From NCBI RefSeq assembly GCF_030272615.1, contig NC_081408.1, positions 67,619,546-67,683,545 of the forward strand: a stretch of 64,000 nucleotides of DNA. Direction: 5' to 3'. Origin of the DNA: Cryptomeria japonica. Taxonomy: Eukaryota > Streptophyta > Pinopsida > Cupressales > Cupressaceae. Every line of letters starts with the position of its first letter. Within the stretch, counting starts at the first letter, position 1. The notes beneath the pieces are model-generated. The model saw only the letters and a program-made list of their open reading frames with translations. It was not told the origin of the DNA and did no database searches. The translations under genes and the position numbers were made by a program. Below are positions 22,570-33,713 of this stretch, one piece after another.

Positions 22570-23016
22570 GGCATTGGGGTCGACCCCACCAAGGTCAAAG
22601 CAATAATGGATATGCCTCCACCTTCAAATCTTCAGCAATTAAGAAGTCTGCAAGGAATGCTCCAGTCAATTCGCCACTTCATAGCTCAGTTGGCCGACAA
22701 ATGTCATCCATTCCAACATCTATTGCACAAAGATGTCACTTTCAAATGGATTGAGCAATGTCAATCAGCCTTTCAAGCTCTAAAAGACTATTTGCTGTCG
22801 CTGCCTATTCTAATGCCTCCAATAGAAGGAAAGCCATTTTTATTATATATTTCTGCAACTGAAACGACATTAGGAGTTCTCTTGGCTCAACAGGATGAGA
22901 GCGGCAAAGAGAGAGCTATTTATTATATCAGCCAGACACTGGTAGGATATGAGCTAAATTATTCAACTATTGAAAGGGCATGCTTAGCAATGGTGTTTGC
23001 AACACAAAAACTTTGA
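22570..23016 (+). pseudogene. Element 3 RNase H (classical gypsy RH)
   Basis: Same frame as RT. It shows the connection blocks (QQLRSLQGMLQSIRHFIAQL, CQSAFQALKDYL), then FLLYISATETTLGVLLAQQD, RAIYYISQTL and YSTIERACLAMVFATQKL, matching the gypsy RT-linked RNase H. The first Asp of the active site is replaced (YISAT where Y-x-D/S-A is usual), so activity is doubtful. It ends at TGA 23014-23016; the following 100 bp is damaged. Confidence 0.82.
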
Positions 23017-23122
23017 CATTATATGTTAAGTCACCAAACATTGTTGGTTGCAAAAATTGATCCCTTAAAATAATTGCTTAGTCGAGCAGCGCTAACGGGT
23101 CTCCTAGCAAAGTATTGAGTAT

Positions 23123-23650
23123 ATGGAGCGAAAGGCGATAAAAGGACAAGTAATAGAAGATCAACTGGCAGAGGCTCCTATTTCTGATGATCATCCTATG
23201 TTGACCGATTTTCCAGATGAATCAGTCTTTGCTCTCACATCCTCTAATGAATGGAAGTTATACTTTGATGGATCCCATACCAAGTTCGGGTCCGGAGCTG
23301 GTATTCTGTTTGTCACCCCTCAAGGTGATGCTATTCCAAAGTCCTACAGAATAACTTTCCACTGTACCAATAACATTGCAAAGTATGAAGCACTGGTCAC
23401 AGGATTCCGAGTAGCAGTCCACTGGAACATCAAGCATTTGCAAGTCTATGGAGATACTCAATTAATTATCCGACAAGTGAATGATGACTACGAAACAAAA
23501 GATGAAAAGCTTATTCCTTATAAGCACATGGTAGATTTCTTCAAGACAAAATTCATAGCTATCCATTTCAGTCAAGTTCCAAGAATGCAAAAAAGGTCGG
23601 CAGATGCAATGGCTACAATTGCTTCCATGTTGAATATGCCTCATAATATG
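23123..23650 (+). pseudogene. Element 3 second RNase H (archaeal-type aRH)
   Basis: WKLYFDGSHTKFGSGAGILF, CTNNIAKYEALVTGFRVA, LQVYGDTQLIIRQVNDDY and a terminal SADAMATIASM give the D, E, D, D/A pattern of a type-1 RNase H separate from the RT-linked one. A second RNase H between RH and integrase is the hallmark of the plant Tat lineage. It is open from 23123 and fused in frame to integrase. Confidence 0.85.
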
Positions 23651-25006
23651 GACAAGTGTGAATTTTTAGTTGAACAATTTCTGGTTCCCTCTTTTGACAT
23701 TCCGACAGCTGATGTGATGTGCGTTCTTGTTGGTCCCAACTTCCCGTGGTACAATGACATATATCAGTATTTGAAATCCCAGACCTTACCACCTAACCTT
23801 TCAGCGAACCAACACCGAGCCTTTATTCGACAAGCAGCCAAATATGTCATCATCACCGACACCCTTTATTGCTATTCCTTTGACCATACCCTCCTTAGGT
23901 GTTTGGATTCTGACGAAGCACAAACAACTTTACACGAGGTTCACGATGGTATATGTGGGGGCCATTTCAATGGTCTTAGCCTAGCCAAAAAGTTGATTCG
24001 TGTTGGGTATTATTGGCCTACTCTGGAAAAAGATGTTCATGATTTTGTTAAGAAATGCTATAAATGCCAGATTCATGGAAATTATATTCACGCACCATCT
24101 CAAGAGCTTCAGTCTATTATATCTCCGTGGCCCTTTTCTCAATGGGGATTGGATCTTATTGGCAAGATTCACCCGACATCTGCAAATGGACACAAGTTCA
24201 TCATTACAGCCATAGAATATTTTACCAAATCGATCGAAGCTATCCCCATGACCTATATCACTGGTGTCCAAATTTCAAAATTCTTGTTGAATTATATCAT
24301 ATGCTAGTATGGGGTTCCCCTCGCCATAGTCACTGATAATGGTCGTCCCTTCAAGAATAAAGATGTCAAAGAACTTTGTGACAAGTTTCATATCCAACAT
24401 CATTTTTCCAGTCCATATTATCCATAGGGTAATGGTCAAGCTGAAGCATCAAATAAAACCATTATCAAGATCCTGAAAAAGGTTGTCAATGACGCTGGTC
24501 GAGATTGGCATGTACAGTTGAATCCAGCACTATGGGCCTATCGCACTTCTATCCGCACACCTATTGGCACAACACCTTATTCCTTGGTGTATGGTGTGGA
24601 AGCCATTTTACCTTTGGAAGTGGAGATTCCTTCTTTGCGGGTTTCCTTGCAACACCTGATTGACGATGAGACACACAGAGTCTCTCGGCTGCATCAGCTT
24701 GAGATGTTAGATGAAAAGCATCAGACAGCCCTGACACATTTGCAAGCATATCAAAACCGTCTCCATCGCTCTTATAATAAGAAGGTCAAAGGGTGACACT
24801 TCGAAGTGGGAGACCTGGTTTTAAAGGCAAATCCCAAGAATGCACAGTCTACTAACATAATCAAGGGCAAGTTTGAACCTAATTGGGTTGGGCCTTTCAT
24901 AGTAACTGCAGCTTATGGCTCGGGGGCATATCAGCTTGTGACTCCAGAAGGTGAACCTCTGTCTGATCCTATCAATAGCATGCATCTTCGCAAGTACTGG
25001 GCATAA
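23651..25006 (+). pseudogene. Element 3 integrase with C-terminal GPF module
   Basis: The zinc-binding H-H-C-C region is visible (LHEVHDGICGGHF ... KKCYKCQ), then the DDE core: WGLDLIGKIHP, TDNGRPFKNK and [10 protein letters not shown], so all three acidic residues survive. The C-terminus has GDLVLKANP and NWVGPFIVTAAYGSGAYQL, the GPY/F-type module, ending at TAA 25004-25006 (NSMHLRKYWA). It inserts element DNA into the genome. TAG at 24305 and 24425 and TGA at 24794 interrupt it. No chromodomain is seen. Confidence 0.87.
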
Positions 25007-26649
25007 TTTTTTATCAGCACTTCTTCAAATCTGATCTTGAAAAAATACAAAAAAATGAAAAAAGCAAAAAAATACAAAAAAAAGAAAAAAAAATCAAGAA
25101 AATACAAAGAAAAAAGTGAAAAGCAAAAGAAACAAGAGCAAAAAAAGTAAAGAAAAAATGATTCACTCTTTAGTGAAAACCTGGCAAACAGGCGCTTTGG
25201 GCAAGTACCATGGTGAAAACCTGGCAATCAAGTGCCATGGGTAATGAGATCATTGCTCCGTCATCTATCATGACTTCTAGCTATGCTTTCTCTCAGCCAG
25301 TTTATCATGCCTATCTTTGTCTTGACCCAATGTTCTGTTCCAGGCCTGTTATTGGTCAACATCACTGTCTTGCCTACTCCAGTTTCTTGTACATATGTTT
25401 TGGTCTTGGTCTATGTGTCTTTCAAATGCGCATTGGGTGCCTTCCCCTTGTCATGATCAATCACTGGAACTTTTGAATCCAATAATGTCCTGAAAAAATC
25501 CTAAAAATTGAAAAATGTCCTAAAAAAATTCTTAAAAATCAGAAAATGTCCTGAAAAAATTCTTAAAAATCAAAAAATGTCCTGAAAAAAGTCTAAAAAT
25601 CAAATAATGTCCTAAAAAAATTCATAAAAATCAAATAACATCCTGAAAAAATCTCTAAAAATCAAATAAAGTCCTGAAAAAATGAACAAAAAAAAAAATG
25701 TAAAAACTCAAATCCAAAAACAAACATTTTGCAAAAAAATTCCCTTTATGCATCAACAGATCACTGAGCATTCCTCCAATGACTCGCAATCAAACATTGT
25801 GCTTTAATGGAATCACACATTAACAGATGAACTTTTTCAATCAAAATCAAACACTCAAACTGATCCAAACTATCATATCAATCGAATATCGGCATCAAAA
25901 TCATTTGTCCTTGTTCCTATTATCATGGGTCTTATACAGGGTGTGGTATACTCGAAACCAGACTGTGTCCTGTCTTAGACGGGGTACCGCATTCCCTGAA
26001 ACCAGACAACATGGTAGTCCTATTAGCACTTTCAACTTTTGACAATGTAGATCAAGATGTTTGTTTGACTTGCTTGAATTTGTGTATCTTATCTTTTTAT
26101 TGATTTATCTTCAACCATGTTCCTATGTTGCTCGATGATGTCACTGAGTGATTTAGAGTGACCGGGATGGCTCATGGTCTCTTTCTTTTTTTATTGTGAT
26201 TGTCGTTTGTCTGTGATGTGTCTATCTTTTGCAAAAAGGGTTGCATTTCGACTTTGGCCTTCAATGCCATGATGCTACGCATCCATTTTGCTACATAAAG
26301 ATAAAGGTTCTCACCTACAAAGTGCATTACTAAAAGCAAGTTTTTCGTCATCTCTAACTATCCTCTATCTCATTTCTTACTAACATTTCTTCCATCAGTT
26401 CGGTCTAGTGCTCTGATATCCAAACACATATGCTGCATCCTGCATTCATTGGTTAGTACATTTGCATTCCATCACATATTACATCAAGCATTTTATCCAT
26501 TTCATTTCATAAATACATCAAAAATACATAAAAATACATCCATACATGTTCATAAATAGTGCATAAGTCATCCATACATAGAAAAATAACTACAAATCAT
26601 AACACATTGCATCCCATCATATCGATGCCTATCATATCACATATCATAA
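25007..26649 (+). other. Non-coding spacer between integrase and antisense gene
   Basis: It begins with an A-rich tract rich in AAAAA and AAG words (25020-25155), then two near-repeats of GTGAAAACCTGGCAA (25175 and 25211). A 31-bp-type minisatellite follows (25481-25690), then ordinary AT-rich sequence. No supported ORF on the plus strand. Confidence 0.6.
25481..25690 (+). repeat. About 31-bp minisatellite, roughly seven copies
   Basis: The unit is like AATGTCCTGAAAAAATTCTT plus AAAAATCAAAT, with small length changes in the A runs. Confidence 0.8.
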
Positions 26650-28591
26650 TAATATCGGAGTACAAAATTGGACTATCTGCCCTAAGTATGGCCCGCAGGC
26701 TGACTACAAAATGTCAAACTACATAATGTCCACTGTCTATCATAAGGAGCACGTGCCTCTGTCACTGGGTGCTCCCTCTATCTTCCTCATCCCTACCATG
26801 TCTCACAGATGATGTCCCTCCTGGTCCTGGCTGTGGTGGTCTCATAGGTCCACTTACCCCCATGCTGCTCAATGACCTCCGAGAGCATGACCTGCTCTCT
26901 GTCCTCGATCGTGCCCGATATGAAGGTTCTCTCCACTCCAGTGGAACTGCACTCTCATATAGTGTCCTCTAATACAATCTCTCCTCTCTGGTCTCTACCA
27001 GTATCTATGCCATCTCCCGTGCACTGGCATCCTTAATCGACCCAATGAACTCAGTGACTCTCTGTCCCTCTCGCTGTGCCTGCGATATTGCTGTATCTCG
27101 TTCTGTCCTCAAGCTAGCCTTCTATCTCTCTAATGTTGCAATATAATCCTACTGACTCACTATGGTATCCCTACACATCTCCATCTCCTCTATCCTAGCT
27201 GTCTCTGACTCTATGGGAATATCCTGCAATGTCTCCTGATTAGCTAAGTTTGGCTCATCATCGTCCTCCCCACCATCATCTCCATCATTGTCCTCCCCAC
27301 CATCATCTCCATCATCATCCTCCCTACCATCATCTCTATCCCCGTCATCCTCACCATCCTTGTCATCCTCCTCATCCTCATCATCTCCCTCCTCTCTAGT
27401 GAGTGGGAAGTCCTCCTATCTCCTCGGTACTGGAATGTCTAGATCTATCAATGGCACTGGCCATCATCATGCAAACCATATCTCATACTCCTCTGTCATC
27501 CTAGCATCCACCACATCTAACCTCCACTCCCACTATCTCTATTGTAACTATGCAAAGTCAGCATATGCTATGTGTGGCTGAATCATACTCCCCCACTGAC
27601 TTGTCTCTCTGTGCGATCGGGCAAAGCATGCCATCCTCTTAGGTACATCCTGCGTCTCTCCAAACTGTCATCTGACCCTCTCTGGCAGGTACATCTCAAT
27701 CACTCTCTGGCGGTTCACTGGTCACCCACTCAACTACCTCTCCTATCTACAATATGGTAACTCATCACTATCATCTAACCATCCGGGGCAATCTTGATAT
27801 GGCCTCCATATGAACTCTCTCAATCTGTCTAGCTCATGTCACCAGTATAATATGTATCCAAATAGACCCTGTCTCAGTGCTCCCCCATAGCTATATACAT
27901 ATGGTTGGTGTGGTACTACCTTTCTATCTATAATCAGCCGACATATGGCAATATGCTCGAATGCCCATACCTGTAGCAATGTGACTCCATAGCTCAAAGT
28001 TTGCACTCCCTGATATGCTATCTGATGCAGCTGAAAATATAGCATAGCCAGTACACATGGTCCCCACGCATACACTATCCCCTCTGTCACCATCTACTCT
28101 AGTACTCTTCCCCATCCAATAGGGAATCCATGTCCTCGTCTGTCCCCTGCTAGTAAACATGCTATCACTACTGCTATCACCACATATCGTCGGTCATACT
28201 CAGAAGCCATGCTCTCCCAACCGATCTCTCTCTCGACAATGTCTAGATCATCTACATTGCACTCAAATAGCCTGCATAATGCATCTCTCCCTGTCACTGG
28301 GTCATACTCTATCATCTCCCCATGTATCAGAATGTGGAGGATGCACCATACATCCTCTAATGTCACTATCACCTCGCCAGTTGCCAAATGGAATGAGGAG
28401 GTCTCCGAATGCCATCGCTCTACCAATGCGGTAAGCAATCCTATGTTTGCCCTAATCTCGGGCATGAATGTGATGTAGTATATCCCCAGTCCTGCTAAGA
28501 TATCTTTGTCCGTGCTCCTGAGTCTATGTCATAGCATGAAGCAGTCAGGTCAATTCTCCCACGTGATCAATGGATACTATCGACTCTGCAT
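26650..28591 (-). pseudogene. Antisense plant mobile domain (PMD) gene of element 3
   Basis: On the minus strand, from an ATG at 28589-28591, the frame reaches ILAGLGIYYITFMPEIRANI, LLTALVERWHSETSSFHL, TGEVIVTLEDVWCILHI and, after a stop, LLQVWAFEHI. These are plant mobile domain (MAIN/MAIL-type) blocks. Downstream a very acidic Asp/Glu/Gly tract (encoded at 27240-27410) and an RNA-binding-like or coiled C-terminal part follow to about 26650. Numerous in-frame stops break it (for example near 28575, 28537 and 28516, and at 28092 and 27837). It lies opposite to gag-pol, between integrase and the 3' LTR. Tat-lineage elements are known to carry extra ORFs here; the role of the PMD in the element is not established. 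Confidence 0.8.
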
Positions 28592-28759
28592 CACAATTGG
28601 GGCATATTTTTGTCAGTTTTAGGGTTTTCTCCTATGGGTTGCATTTCCTCATTTTCATGTCCAAATCAGGGTGTTTTTCATCTAATCTGACCTATCCTAC
28701 CCATATCCCCCCTTTTCAGATCATTTGCATGTCATTTTGACCAAAATTAGGGTTTTCAG

Positions 28760-28875
28760 TGCACAATTGCGCTTGTGTCAGAGAACCTATGCCTGTGTCA
28801 AGTAACTTGCACTTGTGTCTTCCTACACAAGCACAGAAGACCCTACACAAGCATAGGTTTCACCCTACACAAGTA
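28760..28875. repeat. Opposed clusters of CTTGTGT/ACACAAG words
   Basis: Three GCNCTTGTGT or GCCTGTGT words (28768-28818) are followed by three ACACAAGCA or ACACAAGTA words (28824-28875). The central pair CTTGTGT-CTTCCT-ACACAAG is a perfect hairpin with a 6-base loop. The same word is in the leader at 14895-15010. Confidence 0.65.
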
Positions 28876-29397
28876 CAGGAGTCCTTTTTGGCATCCCCTA
28901 TGGGCCCTGCAATGTCCCGCACGCAATCAAAATTCATGAAATTGAAAACATGGGTTTTTGAGATCCATATCGCTGCTCCTGCATCGTCCAGTCATCTGAA
29001 TGTGCATACACATTCTCCAAGGTGATCTTCCATTGGAATGTTCGCCATCTGTCTGCATGTGTCTTTTTCTAGAGCAACAACTTCTCCTCTTTGGCTAGTG
29101 CAAATGAGTAATTTTCACTCTCTTGGTCCCATTTATAGATCTTTGTCATTGCATAGATGGACGTGCGTCCTCTCCATCTTATGTTGGTTGTGGTCTTGTG
29201 CACCTTAAATTTCTTGTCCTTCTTGCATCCGATCTCCGATTATCAGTCCGTTTGATCCTATCATTTTTATCGATTAATTGGCCTCTTTTCTGCATGTTTC
29301 CGACCAATTCCTCAAGGGGGCATACATATGTCATTGTCAGTTGTCTGGGGCATTGTCATTATTGTTCTTTGAAACAACGCTTAAAATCGCATTGTCT

Positions 29398-29412
29398 CAA
29401 AGAGGGGCAAAA
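29398..29412 (+). other. Polypurine tract of element 3
   Basis: CAAAGAGGGGCAAAA lies directly before the TGTAGACACC start of the 3' LTR. Confidence 0.75.
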
Positions 29413-31002
29413 TGTAGACACCTAAAAATGGTCAACGCTTGCGGAATCATACTTTAACATTTGCGCATTGCCTCATTTTAGGTTTTTGTGTCACATTAAC
29501 ATTTCTCCTATGTCACGCACTTGGTTTATATCATTTGCGAACATCAAGTCATTCTTCTACATTCTTCATTCATCTTGCTCTCAAATTTGATCTTGTCAAC
29601 AACACTATTCAGTCATGATTTTGATCGATCTTATCCTATTGCATCAATGTGCGTGCTTATTTGTCATCATTTTGGACATCGTCAATCCTAATTAGGGTTT
29701 TATCCTCTTATCAATCTTATCATCAATCTTATCATTTTGGACATCGTCAATCCTAATTAGGGTTTTGTCCTATTTTTAATCTTATCATCATACGATCGAT
29801 TTGTCATCAATCGTTGTCCTCTTATCAATCTTGTCATTTTGCGATCGATTTGTCATCGATCATGGTCATTTTCAATCTTGTCGTCTTGCAATCTATTTTG
29901 TCATCAATCGTTGTCCTCTTATCAATCTTGTCATTTTGTGATCAATTAATCATCAATTGTCATCATCTTTCTCAATCATGTCAATTTGGATCAATTAGTC
30001 ATTGTTCCTCGTCAATTGGCGCCTATCAATTTGATCTTTTTATCAATCTCGATTAGTTTGTCAATCAATCAAAACATTTATCGCATTGGTCATTTATCAA
30101 TTCAAAATCATTATCGGAATCAAATCGAATCAATTATCTTCAATCAGGACCTAATTGTCATCCTCGCATTGCTAATTCACCTTCTAGGGTTTCATGATTT
30201 AGTCATTTAACCTTGCTTATCATGTTCTTCCTTTAGGATTAATAAATTACTTATTTATCCTAAGACTTCTCATTACAATTAAATCTTCATTTAATTGGCT
30301 AATTATTCCTCTTTGTGAATTAATTAATAAATGAAAGATTATTAATTAATTTATCTAATTTCTTAATTCCTAAATTCTTAATTCTCTAATTTCCTAATTT
30401 TCTAATTTCTAATTTCAATTTCCTCCTATTTCTCTCCTAAATTTATGGAAATGACATGTCAATTTGTCATAATTTGTCATAATTGACAATCAATCAATTT
30501 TGACATAGAATGTGTCATAATTTGTCATAAATTATCAATCAACAAATTTTGCATAGAAAGTGCATAATTTGTCATAATTTGTCATAATTGACATAATTGA
30601 TTTGCAATTTCTGTTTGAATTGCATCATGCTAATCTTGTCATCTCTCCAATTCTTCTATAAATTGGATGATCTTCATCAATCAAAGCTAATTGGTAATCA
30701 GACTATCAAATTTCTAGTACTCTTGATCAATAATCAATGTCAATCTTGCTTTCAATTATGTGTGTGCACTTGTAGGTGAGATCCACAACCAAACCATTTG
30801 AAGAGGAAAGAAGAACAATGGAGCCGCATGGAAGGAGCATTCAAATCGTCATCCGGCTTGCATAATATTTAATTTTGTATGCTTTATTTTCATGTCTCTA
30901 TTGGATGTTGTTTAGGATAGATCATTGCATGATGTGTTTTTGTGATTGAGCTAATGATTAGTTTTTTATTGTTTGTGATGATTTCCTATTTCCTAACGTA
31001 TA
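29413..31002 (+). mobile_element. Element 3 3' LTR
   Basis: Starts TGTAGACACC and ends CTAACGTATA, with the terminal CA changed to TA. It is 10 bp longer than the 5' LTR because of one extra TTTGTCATAA-type unit near 30571-30590. By eye the two LTRs differ by a few per cent, so the insertion is not recent. Confidence 0.92.
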
Positions 31003-31007
31003 GGAGC
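31003..31007. repeat. Target-site duplication of element 3, right (GGAGC)
   Basis: Pairs with GGAGT at 13191-13195; element 2's LTR ORF resumes immediately after. Confidence 0.75.
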
Positions 31008-32485
31008 TTTAATGCAATTTTCTTCAGAAGCAAAACATGGAACAATTCAAGGTCAGATGTTAGCAAAGGAAGAGTGAACAACCTCTTAGAGATGCAACTC
31101 AGGTGGAAGAATAAATAAAGTAAGAAATGATGGAATATTTTAAGACTATTACCCCTAAGAAAGGAAGAGAGATGGTGTCTAAAGCTACTGTGTTAATCCT
31201 CCCTGAATGGGATATAGTTGATGCTCTAGTTCTTGAAGTAGTGCGGAAGGAAACAAAGCCAATGGAAGGAGTGACCTTCAGCAAGGATAATTCTGCTCTA
31301 ATCATGTGGTCACTGAAGAAGAATGAGAACAAAAGGAGGAAAATTTCATCAAATTCTATTCTCTTAGGAAGAATGATTGTTAAGAGAGTCCAAGCTATAG
31401 GGGTAGCGGAAGCTACAAGTATAGTTTTGGAAACTACAAAGTTTAGTGTGGTAGTAAAGGAGAAAGAGGCAAAAGAAAGAGCTAATCTCCAATTGAAATA
31501 GGAGACCATCTTAAAGGCTTACAATGAGGCCAAACATGGAATAGCCAATAGGGATAGTATTATCACTAGACTTTAGAGTCAGTTGGCAGGTCAGCACCAT
31601 CTAGGTGAATCCTTTACACTCATGATAGCTTCATCTCTAGCAAGACCTCCACCTACTAGCCCCATTATAGAATATCCCCCTTCTCATATGCCTTCTGGTT
31701 TCCAGTCAGTTGAAACTATCCAACATGAGTTGGAAAAGTTGAAACAAGCTCAAGCCTTGTTTGTAAACAAGTATGACGAAAAGGTGAAAGCCACAATCTT
31801 GAAGTTTGCTGATTCAGTCAAGGCCTCCATTGTATAAATTAATATGAAGATGATTCTGGATGTTTTGATCAAATTCAGAGAGGATGAAGCCACTCTGGAA
31901 CCAATCATTAATAAGTGGATGCCTAGAGGTAAGGAGTTAGAGCTCATGTGTTCATCCCATGCAAATGTAGAGGAGAATGACAATCTAAGGTCCACCAATG
32001 AGTTCATTAAAGAGATGAACATACTCTCAGAGGAAAGGGAAGGTGTGAAAAGAAAAGCCTAATACTATAGAAAAGAATATTTAGATCACAAATTTGAATT
32101 GTTTCCAGGGGGATTTGTTGGTCCAATTCAGTTGAAAGAGGAGAAGACCTGGCTAGAAGAGCTGGACCACAAATTATCCTTAAGGGTTAATGAAATTATT
32201 AACACCGATGACACATCCCTATTTGTCCAAACAATAGAAGAAATTGAAAAAGTGAAATCACATTATGGTTTCATAGAAACAGAAATTGGGCAGTTAAGTG
32301 TCACTTGGAAGAGGCTAGAAGGAATAAAATAGAAGATAGTTAACTTTGCTTGGCCAAGTGATGATATGTTCCAGGAGTGGAAGAGAAAATATGTTGGACA
32401 AAAGGAAGATGCTCTAGAGCAAGTAGAAGAGGCTGCAATAGAACAACAAACATAAGAGGTTGTTGATATTGAGAAAGACTTGTAA
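31008..32485 (+). pseudogene. LTR-encoded protein, element 2 5' LTR copy, C-terminal part
   Basis: Continues the copy begun at 11104 after the nested element. It aligns with 5485-6969: EMMEYFKTITPKKGREMVSK, LPEWDIVDALVLEVVRKETK, ARPPPTSPIIEYPPS and a coiled C-terminus ending at TAA 32483-32485. A one-base insertion near 31030 shifts the frame relative to the N-terminal part. Further stops are at 31115-31117, 31499-31501 (TAG), 31574, 31835 (TAA), 32060 (TAA), 32330 (TAG) and 32453 (TAA). Confidence 0.8.
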
Positions 32486-33395
32486 CTATTTATTTGGGTG
32501 TATCATGGTTTGTAAAAAACTTTTCTTAGGAATGTTTGAAGCTTGTAAGCATCCATAATATTATAAATGGATATCAGGACTAGTGTAAAAGGAATCACAA
32601 GAATTTTTTAAAGAAACTTTACAGAAATATATCTAGGTTTCTCTAGTTATTACAGAGAATACTTTGACTTATGTAAGATTTTTTCAAAATGAATATCAAT
32701 ATACAGATCAGGAACTTTTGAGCCTAAAACTGTGTTGTCTTCTATTGTGATTTCAGTAATTTACTGGTTTCATTTGAGTAATCTAGGGTTATTCAACTAA
32801 AAATGGATTGTAATACAATCTTTATGGATATGTTTCTTAGCTTTTCTCTTCAGGAGAGGAATTAAATGTGCATGAAATATCTCTATCAATAGGTTACTTT
32901 GTTTGAAGATTTGAATCTAATAAACACTATTTAGTTTAACAAGAAAGAACTCTTATATATGTCAGGCATGTATGGGGTTAATAGAAGCTGAAGTGATGAG
33001 ATGTATGGGGATGTTTAATTGTGAAATCCTTTCTTAATTTAGATGACTTTGTAGCTTGGATAAGGCACTGGTATCAATTGTAGTTTTCTTTCTACATCTC
33101 TTGAGGATCAGTACTAAAAATGAGAATAAGTTTTCATTTATTATTTCAGTTTATGTTGAGGTGATAAGATCCACTAGTTTTTGGACATTGGTTTACTATG
33201 GATCTCTTTTAAAAGTGTGAAATTATTCACAAAAGGTATACTCACCTGAACTTTGGATAAGTTCAAAGTGTAGAAGGTTCTCGAAACCTTGTCATATGTT
33301 ACTCTAAGATTCATTTTCCTTGATCTCTTCACTTGCAGACAGAGTTATTCATTTTCTTCCAGGAGATAAGAGGGAATCAGAATTTGAGACTAACA
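32486..33395 (+). mobile_element. Element 2 5' LTR, right (non-coding) end
   Basis: Conserved with 6970-7905 of the solo LTR and ends GAGACTAACA. No ORF. It is followed by a primer binding site, which identifies this as a 5' LTR. Confidence 0.8.
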
Positions 33396-33713
33396 AAAGT
33401 GGCGACTCTATTGGGGATAGTCATAATGTGTATCTATGTCATAGATTGGTGCCTGAATTAGTTCAAAAATTGTTCGGTTATCTGTGTTGTGGAATTTTGC
33501 ATGATCTTTGATTTGCATTGTCTCTCTCTCTTTAAAAATCTTTATGATTTTTGTTTTAAAAAATCAGCAAGTATCTTGTGTAAAGCTTGTTTTCTTATTT
33601 ACCATAGTCTTTATGGGTGGTGACTTTGACAATCATAACCAGTGATTTTGAAATAAGTGAAATTCTTTAAGAAAATAAGCATAATGTAGAGAGGAAGGAA
33701 CACCACGTCTTTC
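33396..33713 (+). other. Leader of element 2
   Basis: Short leader of about 300 bp between LTR and gag with no ORF of note, apart from the primer binding site. Confidence 0.6.
33400..33417 (+). other. Primer binding site of element 2
   Basis: TGGCGACTCTATTGGGGA begins four bases after the LTR end. Sites of the form TGGCGACTC...GGGGA are familiar from Ogre/Tat-type plant elements, for which a tRNA-Arg primer has been proposed; I have not verified the pairing. Confidence 0.75.

Larger units (their letters stand above)
28592..29412. other. Region between antisense gene and 3' LTR of element 3
   Basis: It would be the upstream region of the antisense gene as well as the 3' untranslated region of the genomic RNA. 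It holds the inverted ACTTGTGT cluster (28760-28875) and ends in a polypurine tract. No supported ORF on the plus strand. Confidence 0.55.
13196..31002 (+). mobile_element. Element 3: 17.8-kb Tat-like Ty3/gypsy retrotransposon nested in element 2's LTR
   Basis: Bounded by LTRs of 1,580 bp (13196-14775) and 1,590 bp (29413-31002), with a 5-bp target duplication differing at one base. The order is 5' LTR, primer binding site, about 2-kb leader, gag, zinc knuckle remnant, protease, G-patch, RT, RNase H, second RNase H, integrase, spacer with a minisatellite, antisense plant mobile domain gene, polypurine tract, 3' LTR. This is the Tat-lineage plan. It inserted into the LTR ORF of element 2 and is therefore younger. 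All genes carry stops or frameshifts, so it is non-autonomous now. Confidence 0.92.

Noticed and set aside
27288-27581. Plus-strand Ser/Pro-rich frame with long Ser runs
   Set aside because: It is the complement of the Asp/Glu-rich tail of the antisense plant mobile domain gene.
28760-28875. Possible CRISPR-like array of spaced short repeats
   Set aside because: The words are short, degenerate and change orientation mid-cluster, and this is plant retrotransposon DNA.
33320-33511. Short plus-strand frame across the element 2 LTR/primer-site junction
   Set aside because: It crosses the LTR boundary and primer binding site and has no counterpart in the solo LTR.
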